Assembly: GCA_045129695.1 (NCBI GenBank)
Contig: JBGVJZ010000019.1
Coordinates: 1 to 28,909, forward strand
Source of the DNA: Eshraghiella sp045129695
GTDB lineage: Bacteria > Bacillota > Clostridia > Lachnospirales > Lachnospiraceae
Length of the DNA: 28,909 nucleotides
Direction of reading: 5' to 3'
Shown here: positions 23,530-28,909 of the stretch, piece after piece
How the letters are laid out: every line of letters begins with the position of its first letter
How positions within the stretch are numbered: the stretch's first letter is position 1
Notes under the pieces: generated by a model
What the model was told of the DNA's origin: nothing
The model's database searches: none
Seen by the model: the letters and a program-made list of their open reading frames with translations, nothing else
Translations under genes and position numbers: made by a program

Positions 23530-23601
23530 CTGGGCTAACAGGGCTCGAACCTGTAAATGCTGGAGTCAGAGTCCAGTGCCTTACCATTTGGCTATAGCCC
23601 A
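23530..23601 (-). tRNA. tRNA-Gln (anticodon CUG)
   Basis: It folds as a full cloverleaf: acceptor TGGGCTA/TAGCCCA, D-arm GCC/GGC with a GG loop, anticodon stem CTGGA/TCCAG around loop CTCTGAC (anticodon CTG, reading CAG), and T-arm ACAGG-TTCGAGC-CCTGT. The weak U1-A72 pair and discriminator G73 are glutamine-tRNA identity features. CCA is not encoded (CTA follows). It has its own strong promoter and terminator. Confidence 0.95.
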
Positions 23602-23633
23602 ATGATTATTAGGTTGTTCACACAACACTGAGA

Positions 23634-23662
23634 ATTATATACCAGTCTTATTTAAAAATCAA
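23634..23662 (-). promoter_or_regulatory. tRNA-Gln promoter
   Basis: Minus strand: -35 TTGATT (23657-23662), 17-bp spacer, -10 TATAAT (23634-23639). The tRNA begins about 26 bases after the expected start. Confidence 0.8.
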
Positions 23663-23672
23663 GTGCTTTTTT

Positions 23673-24443
23673 TTATTTTTTTAAAAAAATTTTGTATATT
23701 ATATTTTCGTCTCTTATTTCAGAAAATTTATCAAAGCCAAGACTAAGTGCCAGACGCTCTGAATACAGGTTATCCTGTTCTGTTACAATATATATTTCCT
23801 GCATTCCCAGTGTCTCTGCAGCATAATTAAGAATTGACCTGCACACCTCGCCTGCATAACCTTGTCTGCGGTATTCACGTCTTATAATATAACCAAGCTC
23901 ATTACAGTCTTTACCATCAATATTTCGTATACTTATCCCGATTCTTCCGATAATACCGCCGGTCCGTATATCCTCAACAATCCATAGTCCGTATCCATAC
24001 AGACCATACATGTTTTCTATGTATTTTTCGGTAAAAAGCTTTTCTTCCTCATATTCATATAACGGCTCAATATATTTTCTAACCAATTCATCATCATAAA
24101 TGACATAAAGCTCTTCCAAATCAGAAACCGTCATCTCCCTTACAGTGGTTCTTTCAGTATTCAAAATTGTAAGCGGAAGCTTTTTCTGTCTTGCAAAAAT
24201 CATATTAAAATACTCATCATCACATCCTGCAAGGGACTCTGTAATATATTTAGCCCCTGATATAAATTTATCTTCATTACATACAAAGAGAAGTGCAAAA
24301 CCCGGTGTGGCAAATCTTGAAATATTCTCTTCCCTGTCAGTGATGACAAGTGTATTATCAGGACTGCATTCTTCTATTATATCAGTTACAGTATATGAAG
24401 TATTAATTTTACAGTTACATAACAGCAGTATTTTATTTAGCAT
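23673..24443 (-). CDS. GNAT acetyltransferase with an extra N-terminal domain
   Basis: A 256-residue two-part protein. Residues about 97-256 form a GNAT fold of RimJ/RimL type, with TERTTVREMTVSDLEELYVI opening the domain and the acetyl-CoA loop RRQGYAGE at 192-199. Residues 1-95 are not acetyltransferase. They run TLVITDREENISRFATPGFA and AKYITESLAGCDDEYFNMIF, and remind me of a shortened HAD-like alpha/beta unit seen fused to GNAT domains in Lachnospiraceae. The classical HAD nucleophile motif DxDxT is missing. The ATG at 24443 has AAAGGA twelve bases upstream, a loose spacing. It is divergent from the cyclophilin gene, whose -35 begins at the base next to this start codon. Substrate unknown. 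Confidence 0.75.
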   Translation of the reverse strand: MLNKILLLCNCKINTSYTVTDIIEECSPDNTLVITDREENISRFATPGFALLFVCNEDKFISGAKYITESLAGCDDEYFNMIFARQKKLPLTILNTERTTVREMTVSDLEELYVIYDDELVRKYIEPLYEYEEEKLFTEKYIENMYGLYGYGLWIVEDIRTGGIIGRIGISIRNIDGKDCNELGYIIRREYRRQGYAGEVCRSILNYAAETLGMQEIYIVTEQDNLYSERLALSLGFDKFSEIRDENIIYKIFLKK

Positions 24444-24471
24444 TTGACTTAGTTTTCCTTTATGTTATAAT
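24444..24471 (+). promoter_or_regulatory. Cyclophilin gene promoter
   Basis: -35 TTGACT (24444-24449), 16-bp spacer, -10 TATAAT (24466-24471) with upstream TG-T (extended -10). The -35 abuts the divergent acetyltransferase start codon, so the two genes may interfere. Confidence 0.75.
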
Positions 24472-24517
24472 TCTCCTAGAGTTTGACTCGTATTTTATTC
24501 AGAAAGGACATATTACA

Positions 24518-25039
24518 ATGGCAACCAATCCAATTGTTAAATTTGAAATGGAAGACGGAAGTACTTTTCAGGCTGAATTATATCCTGAAATTGCTCCTAA
24601 CACAGTAAATAACTTCATCAGTCTCATTAAGAAGGGATTCTATGACGGACTGATTTTTCACAGAGTCATCAAAGGCTTTATGATTCAGGGCGGAGATCCT
24701 GAAGGAACCGGCATGGGTGGTCCGGGCTACTCAATCAAGGGTGAATTTAATCTCAATGGCTTCACCAACAACCTTAAACATACTCCCGGAGTGCTTTCAA
24801 TGGCAAGATCCATGAACCCTGATTCAGCAGGCTCGCAGTTCTTCATTATGCATGAGACATCTCCGCATCTTGACGGCTCATATGCTGCCTTTGGTAAGCT
24901 CACTGAAGGAATTGAGGTTATCAATAAGATTGCTGAGGTTCGCACCGATTGGAACGACAGACCAATGACTGAACAGAAAATTAAATCAGTTACTGTTGAC
25001 ACCTTCGGAGTGGAATATCCTGAACCTGAAACAGTTTAA
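24518..25039 (+). CDS. Cyclophilin-type peptidyl-prolyl cis-trans isomerase
   Basis: Catalyses cis-trans isomerisation of prolyl bonds. The 173-residue, single-domain protein has no signal peptide, so it is cytosolic. Active-site blocks are FHRVIKGFMIQGGD (with the catalytic Arg), SQFFIMHETSPHLDG and YAAFGKL. The usual cyclosporin-contact Trp is Tyr here, as in many bacterial members. AAAGGA lies nine bases before the ATG. It is monocistronic with its own promoter and terminator. Confidence 0.95.
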   Translation: MATNPIVKFEMEDGSTFQAELYPEIAPNTVNNFISLIKKGFYDGLIFHRVIKGFMIQGGDPEGTGMGGPGYSIKGEFNLNGFTNNLKHTPGVLSMARSMNPDSAGSQFFIMHETSPHLDGSYAAFGKLTEGIEVINKIAEVRTDWNDRPMTEQKIKSVTVDTFGVEYPEPETV

Positions 25040-25059
25040 TTATCACGGAAAATAATTAT

Positions 25060-25096
25060 GGCGGATTGGCGTTTATCGTCTCTCCGCCCTTTTATT
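25060..25096. terminator. Terminator after the cyclophilin gene, shared with pepT
   Basis: Stem GGCGGA (25060-25065) / TCCGCC (25083-25088) is followed by CTTTTATT on the plus strand. It also lies just beyond the pepT stop on the minus strand with an AT-rich tail, so it may serve both convergent genes. Confidence 0.65.
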
Positions 25097-25103
25097 CCGT
25101 AAA

Positions 25104-26321
25104 TTATTCCGTTACAAGACTGATTATTACATCAGTCATTTTATCCATGGAATTAATCGGAATATATTCAAACTTTCCATGGAAATTATGTCCGCCCGTG
25201 GACAGATTCGGACATGGAAGTCCCATATATGACAGTCTTGCGCCATCAGTTCCACCCCTTATAGGGACTGTTAGGGGTTCAACACCGTTTTTCATAAAAG
25301 CGGTTTTCGCCCTGTCTATAATTTCCATATGGGGAAGGATTTTTTCTTTCATGTTATAATAAGAATCCTTTACCTCACATTCAATGGTATTCTCCCCATA
25401 TTTTGCATTTAGAAAATCAGCTATTCGTGCAACCATATCCTTCTTCTGATTGAATTTATTACTGTCATGGTCACGGATAATATAATCCATCACCGCATTT
25501 TCTTCATCACCGTTAAAATTCATAATATGATAGAAGCCTTCATAATTCTCAGTGTTGGCAGGTGTCTCTGCCGGCGGCAGCATTCCGTTAAATTCCATCG
25601 CAATAAGAAGTGCATTTTTCATCTTATTCTTACCTTCACCCGGATGTATGCAGTTCCCATGAACCTTAATCACTGCCGACGCCGCATTGAAATTCTCATA
25701 TTCCAGTTCACCAAGTGCACCACCATCAACTGTATAAGCATAATCTGCACCAAAGCCTTCAACATCAAATAAATCCGCACCTCTTCCAATCTCCTCATCC
25801 GGGGTAAAGGCAATTTTAATTGCAGGGTGTGGAATTTTATCAGAAATAATTCTTTCCATTGCAGTCATAATCTCTGCAATTCCTGCTTTATCATCAGCTC
25901 CGAGAAGTGTCAGTCCGTCAGTTACAATTATATCCTGACCCTTATATGTCAGAAGCTCAGGAAACATTTCTGTAGAAAGAATTATATTCTTATCAGCATT
26001 AAGGACTATATTCTCTCCGGTGTAGCTCTTAACAATTCCAGGATTAATATTCTTACCGGAAAAAGCCGGTGCTGTATCCATATGTGAGATTAAACCTATT
26101 GTCTTCTCCATTTCGCGTCCTGCCGTTGCAGGAATTGTTCCATATACATAGCAGTTATCGTCTACGAATGCATCTTCTATTCCTATCTCCTGCATTTCAG
26201 AAACAATACACCTGGCAAATTCAAACTGTTTGTCAGTACTTGGACACGTATCGCACATCTCATCAGATTGTGTATCTATTTTCACATATTTTAGCAATCG
26301 TTCATATGCTTTCATATTCAA
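25104..26321 (-). CDS. pepT: Peptidase T (tripeptide aminopeptidase)
   Basis: A zinc aminopeptidase that removes the N-terminal residue of tripeptides, cytosolic, M20 family. The 405 residues match the family. Zinc ligands and catalytic residues are visible: His80 and Asp82 (SHMDTAP), Asp143 (GADDKAG), Glu176-Glu177 (DEEIGRGAD), Asp199 (TVDGG), and a late His in GGHNFHGKFE. A TTG at 26321 has GGAG six bases upstream and is the likely start. An ATG six bases further in (26315) would have a long 12-base spacing. Monocistronic, divergent from fba. Confidence 0.95.
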   Translation of the reverse strand: MNMKAYERLLKYVKIDTQSDEMCDTCPSTDKQFEFARCIVSEMQEIGIEDAFVDDNCYVYGTIPATAGREMEKTIGLISHMDTAPAFSGKNINPGIVKSYTGENIVLNADKNIILSTEMFPELLTYKGQDIIVTDGLTLLGADDKAGIAEIMTAMERIISDKIPHPAIKIAFTPDEEIGRGADLFDVEGFGADYAYTVDGGALGELEYENFNAASAVIKVHGNCIHPGEGKNKMKNALLIAMEFNGMLPPAETPANTENYEGFYHIMNFNGDEENAVMDYIIRDHDSNKFNQKKDMVARIADFLNAKYGENTIECEVKDSYYNMKEKILPHMEIIDRAKTAFMKNGVEPLTVPIRGGTDGARLSYMGLPCPNLSTGGHNFHGKFEYIPINSMDKMTDVIISLVTE

Positions 26322-26351
26322 ATTTGTCTCCTTTTTTTGTTTTTCCTATGT

Positions 26352-26357
26352 ATTATA
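26352..26357 (-). promoter_or_regulatory. pepT promoter (extended -10)
   Basis: TATAAT on the minus strand preceded by TG-A; no good -35. It lies 12 bases from the fba -35 on the opposite strand. Confidence 0.5.
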
Positions 26358-26368
26358 TCACAAAATGT

Positions 26369-26397
26369 TTGTTAAATATTTATTTATATGCTATAAT
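26369..26397 (+). promoter_or_regulatory. fba promoter
   Basis: -35 TTGTTA (26369-26374), 17-bp spacer, -10 TATAAT (26392-26397) with upstream TG-C. Bases 26368-26381 (TTTGTTAAATATTT) match the fab-leader repeat unit in 13 of 14 positions and overlap this -35. Confidence 0.75.
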
Positions 26398-26429
26398 AGA
26401 TAAAAATATTTTTTGGAGGTAATTTTTTT

Positions 26430-27293
26430 ATGTTAGTAACAGCTGAAGAGATGCTTAAAAAAGCCGTTGCAGGCAAATATGCAGTTGGTCAGTTCAATAT
26501 CAACAACCTTGAGTGGACAAAGGCTATCCTTCTCACCGCACAGGAATTAAACTCTCCTGTCATCTTAGGTGTATCTGAGGGTGCCGGCAAATATATGACA
26601 GGTTTTGGAACCGTAGCAGCTATGGTTAAGGCTATGGATGAGGAGTTAGGAATTACCGTTCCTGTAGCTTTACATTTGGATCATGGTTCATACGAAGGAT
26701 GCTACAAATGTATTAAGGCAGGTTTCACATCTGTAATGTTCGATGGTTCTCATTACCCAATTGAAGAGAACATCGCTAAGACTAAGGAATTAGTTGCAGT
26801 AACTAAGGCTATGGGCTTATCAATCGAAGCTGAGGTTGGTTCAATCGGCGGAGAAGAAGACGGCGTTGTAGGTATGGGCGAGTGTGCAGATCCTAATGAA
26901 TGCAAGTCAATCGCTGATTTAGGTGTAACAATGCTTGCAGCAGGTATCGGTAACATCCATGGTAAATATCCTGAGAACTGGCAGGGACTCAGCTTTGAGA
27001 CTCTTGCTTCAATCAAGGAATTAACAGGAGATATGCCACTTGTTCTTCACGGCGGTACAGGAATTCCTGCTGATATGATTAAGAAAGCAATTTCCCTCGG
27101 AGTTGCTAAGATTAATGTTAATACCGAATGCCAGCTTTCATTTGCTGATGCAACACGTAAATATATCGAAGCAGGCAAGGATCTTGAAGGTAAGGGATTT
27201 GACCCACGTAAGCTTCTTAACCCTGGCTTTGAAGCTATCAAGGCAACTGTTAAAGAGAAAATGGAATTATTCGGTTCCGTTGGCAAAGCATAA
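26430..27293 (+). CDS. fba: Class II fructose-bisphosphate aldolase
   Basis: A zinc-dependent glycolytic aldolase, splitting fructose 1,6-bisphosphate into DHAP and glyceraldehyde 3-phosphate. The 287 residues match the class IIB form. Catalytic Asp84 and zinc ligand His85 (LHLDHGS), EAEVGSIGGEED at 133-144, zinc ligands His178 (GNIHGKYP) and His207 (VLHGGTGIP) are intact, as is the NVNTE phosphate site. GGAGG precedes the ATG by about ten bases. The codons look more regular than in the neighbours, as expected for a highly expressed gene. The sortase gene follows 18 bp later. Confidence 0.97.
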   Translation: MLVTAEEMLKKAVAGKYAVGQFNINNLEWTKAILLTAQELNSPVILGVSEGAGKYMTGFGTVAAMVKAMDEELGITVPVALHLDHGSYEGCYKCIKAGFTSVMFDGSHYPIEENIAKTKELVAVTKAMGLSIEAEVGSIGGEEDGVVGMGECADPNECKSIADLGVTMLAAGIGNIHGKYPENWQGLSFETLASIKELTGDMPLVLHGGTGIPADMIKKAISLGVAKINVNTECQLSFADATRKYIEAGKDLEGKGFDPRKLLNPGFEAIKATVKEKMELFGSVGKA

Positions 27294-27311
27294 TTAAATG
27301 GAGATACAACA

Positions 27312-28283
27312 ATGAACAATACTAATTTTCCTGAAAACGATTCCAGGGAAGAGGATATTGAATTTGTTTCCATAGAAGTTGGAGAAGATTCTGTTAATTC
27401 AGAATCTTCTTCTGATTCTGAAACAACTATCCCTGATTCTCCTGGCAAGTCAAAGCTTTCCAGACAGGATTTAATCCGTTATATCGTCATGGGAATATCC
27501 ATTATCGTTTTCATTGCTGCTGCATCAATCCTTATCTACTATCTGGTACAGTTTATTAAATCCCGTAAGATTAATGAGGAAATTGACAATCAGGCCAGAG
27601 AGACACAGGATCTTACTACTGTATATATAAATGAACAATATGACAGATATGATTTTGAACTAAACAATGTAATAGATTTTGAATTACTGGAATCAATCAA
27701 TCCAAGTGTTGCCGGCTGGGTTTCATTTCCTGTTCTTGGAATTGAGTATCCGATTGCACAGCATGAGTACAGTAACGATTATTATCTTACACATGCTTTT
27801 GATAATACCGAAATATATACCGGAGCAATTTACCTTGATGCAAATGCATCTTCAGACTGGTCGGATATGAGGATAACAGTGTATGGACACCGCCTTGACG
27901 AGGTTGATGGCGGAATGTTTACGAAATTATTGAAATATGACAGCGAAGATTTTTACAATGATAATAAAGGACGTAATCTTTTTTACATATATACTCCTGA
28001 TAATGTAAGGGTATATGAAGTATTTTCCGTTACGGATGTTACATACAGTGAGCACTCTTTTGTTTTTGATGCAAGAATACCTTCAACCTGTACCTCCACT
28101 GAATTTGATGATTATATCAGTAAAATTGAGTTATATGACACAGGCATTGAAATAACCGATAATGACCAGATTGTTACACTCTACACTTGTCAGGCGGCTG
28201 CCTCTACAGGTATCAGACACATGGTACATGGCAAGTTGATTTCAATAATTGATAATGAAGATATTAACAGCCCGGATAACTAA
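27312..28283 (+). CDS. Class B-type sortase
   Basis: A membrane-anchored transpeptidase that attaches proteins to peptidoglycan. The 323 residues have an acidic Ser/Asp-rich cytoplasmic tail (1-50), one transmembrane helix (about 55-80) and an extracellular sortase barrel with the full triad His193 (VYGHRLDE), Cys293 (VTLYTCQAA) and Arg302. GGMFTKLLKY after the His is typical of SrtB. The usual TLSTC is TLYTC here. GGAG lies eight bases before the ATG. It is 18 bp after fba with no terminator between, so the two are probably co-transcribed. No LPxTG or NPxTN substrate is encoded in the window, so it would act on proteins made elsewhere. Confidence 0.9.
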   Translation: MNNTNFPENDSREEDIEFVSIEVGEDSVNSESSSDSETTIPDSPGKSKLSRQDLIRYIVMGISIIVFIAAASILIYYLVQFIKSRKINEEIDNQARETQDLTTVYINEQYDRYDFELNNVIDFELLESINPSVAGWVSFPVLGIEYPIAQHEYSNDYYLTHAFDNTEIYTGAIYLDANASSDWSDMRITVYGHRLDEVDGGMFTKLLKYDSEDFYNDNKGRNLFYIYTPDNVRVYEVFSVTDVTYSEHSFVFDARIPSTCTSTEFDDYISKIELYDTGIEITDNDQIVTLYTCQAAASTGIRHMVHGKLISIIDNEDINSPDN

Positions 28284-28288
28284 AATTT

Positions 28289-28314
28289 TACCCATCGTGT
28301 CATCACGATGGGTA
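28289..28314. terminator. Bidirectional terminator between sortase gene and luxS
   Basis: A perfect 11-bp stem TACCCATCGTG/CACGATGGGTA with a 4-base loop. T-rich tail ATTTTAA on the plus strand and A/T-rich on the minus strand. The luxS stop codon and last codons lie within it. Confidence 0.85.
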
Positions 28315-28782
28315 TTTTAAAACCTTTTCACTTATATCCCGAAGAACCTCTTTTTGAAATTTTGCAGCATAAAACTTAGCCATCGAAAGATTATTATCCA
28401 GATAATTTCCACAATCCCTCGGCGAATATCCCGGAATATCCCCCTCAAAATCAACGATAAACTGTATCATCTCTCCAATAAGATCCACAATTTCCTCTGA
28501 TTCCAAATCTCCTGCAAGAATCAGATAAAATCCGGTTCTGCATCCCATTGGTCCAAAATAAATAACTTTATCCGACCATTTCTTATGGTTTCTCAGAAAA
28601 GTTGCTCCAAGATGCTCAATTGTGTGGATTCCGGCAGTTCCCATTACAGGTTCAATATTTGGTCTTGTAAATCTTAAATCAAATGTAGTGAGAGTCTCTT
28701 CACCAACCCTATCTTTACGTGAAACATATATTCCAGCCAAAAGATCAAGGTGATTAACTGTAAAGCTTGCTATTTTATTCAT
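28303..28782 (-). CDS. luxS: S-ribosylhomocysteine lyase LuxS
   Basis: Cleaves S-ribosylhomocysteine to homocysteine and DPD, the precursor of autoinducer-2, in the methyl cycle. The 159 residues match the family. The metal site is His53, His57 (HTIEHLGAT) and Cys124 (CGNYLDN); the general acid Cys81 (GPMGCRTGFY) and Glu56 are present. GGGAGG lies six bases before the ATG. The upstream gene ends eight bases inside luxS, so the two are coupled. The stop codon sits inside a terminator hairpin. Confidence 0.97.
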   Translation of the reverse strand: MNKIASFTVNHLDLLAGIYVSRKDRVGEETLTTFDLRFTRPNIEPVMGTAGIHTIEHLGATFLRNHKKWSDKVIYFGPMGCRTGFYLILAGDLESEEIVDLIGEMIQFIVDFEGDIPGYSPRDCGNYLDNNLSMAKFYAAKFQKEVLRDISEKVLKYPS

Positions 28783-28909
28783 TATTTGCCTCCCATGCGG
28801 TAGTCTCCGGCCAATTTTCAGAATTCCATACTTTACGAATAGCCTCTGAGTAAAATTTCATCTTAGCCTTCAAGTGCGGACTGTCCATAAATTCCGAATC
28901 CATATACAC
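28775..28909 (-). CDS. C-terminal fragment of an unidentified gene upstream of luxS
   Basis: Only the last 44 residues are in the window: SEFMDSPHLKAKMKFYSEAI, then RKVWNSENWPETTAWEANNE and TAA. The frame is open to the window edge. I do not recognise it. It does not look like the end of the nucleosidase Pfs, which would be the expected partner of LuxS. It overlaps luxS by 8 bp, and the luxS ribosome site (GGGAGG) lies inside it, so it is part of the same operon. Confidence 0.6.
   Translation of the reverse strand: MYMDSEFMDSPHLKAKMKFYSEAIRKVWNSENWPETTAWEANNE

Noticed and set aside
23476..23601. T-box leader upstream of the thioesterase operon
   Set aside because: The structure is a complete tRNA-Gln with its own promoter and terminator, not a T-box; no specifier loop or T-box antiterminator sequence is present.
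26322..26429. CcpA cre site upstream of fba, and likewise upstream of the MsmK-type gene (19531-19670)
   Set aside because: No sequence with the central CG and flanking dyad of cre was seen in either gap.
1..28909. CRISPR array, prophage or intact insertion sequence
   Set aside because: No repeat-spacer pattern, phage structural gene or transposase was seen; the only mobile-element hint is the short left-edge sequence.

Overview
The window reads as a low-GC Gram-positive chromosome of the class Clostridia, most likely family Lachnospiraceae (a Lachnospira/Eubacterium eligens-like organism is my best guess). The reasons are AT-rich intergenic DNA, strong AGGAGG-type ribosome sites, several TTG starts, enoyl reductase FabK instead of FabI, a shared sugar-ABC ATPase (MsmK/UgpC), LuxS, a class B sortase, a YjfB motility-type peptide and a tRNA without an encoded CCA end. 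The species call rests on protein character only and was not checked against a database.

Layout. (1) Positions 1-418 hold a short ORF with its own promoter, probably the broken start of a larger gene, and the guaA terminator. (2) 419-6960 is a leftward unit uvrB-uvrA-guaA. It has an extended -10 promoter and a one-mismatch LexA-type box just downstream. (3) 6974-12113 is a leftward fatty-acid synthesis operon: acpP-fabH-fabK-fabG-fabF-fabZ, ending with a MarR-family gene. A perfect tandem 14-bp repeat sits at its transcription start. fabD and the acetyl-CoA carboxylase genes are absent. (4) 12140-17186 is a leftward division/cell-wall operon: ftsE-ftsX, an EnvC/PcsB-like M23 hydrolase, a CtpA-type S41 protease and, at the end, an sce7726-like PD-(D/E)XK protein.

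(5) 17176-20501 contains a PucR/CdaR-type regulator, the MsmK/UgpC ATPase and a YitT-family membrane protein, all leftward. (6) 20530-21533 is a mixed-strand stretch: a 58-residue YjfB peptide (+), a convergent 90-residue unknown (-) and a divergent XRE-type regulator (+). (7) 21539-23662 is a leftward tRNA-Gln(CUG) gene followed by an acyl-ACP thioesterase, a CvfB-like S1 protein and RidA. (8) 23673-26321 contains a two-part acetyltransferase (-), a cyclophilin (+) and peptidase T (-). (9) 26369-28314 is a rightward pair of class II fructose-bisphosphate aldolase and class B sortase. (10) 28303-28909 holds luxS (-) overlapped by the end of an unidentified gene that runs off the right edge.

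Most of the window is housekeeping. I did not find a clear new multi-gene system. The best leads are regulatory and architectural: the tandem repeat in the fab leader with a 13/14 match over the fba -35 region, the LexA-type box placing guaA under possible DNA-damage control, terminators embedded in coding sequence, the nuclease-like protein at the end of the FtsEX operon, the two-part acetyltransferase, and the thioesterase operon lying directly behind a tRNA terminator.
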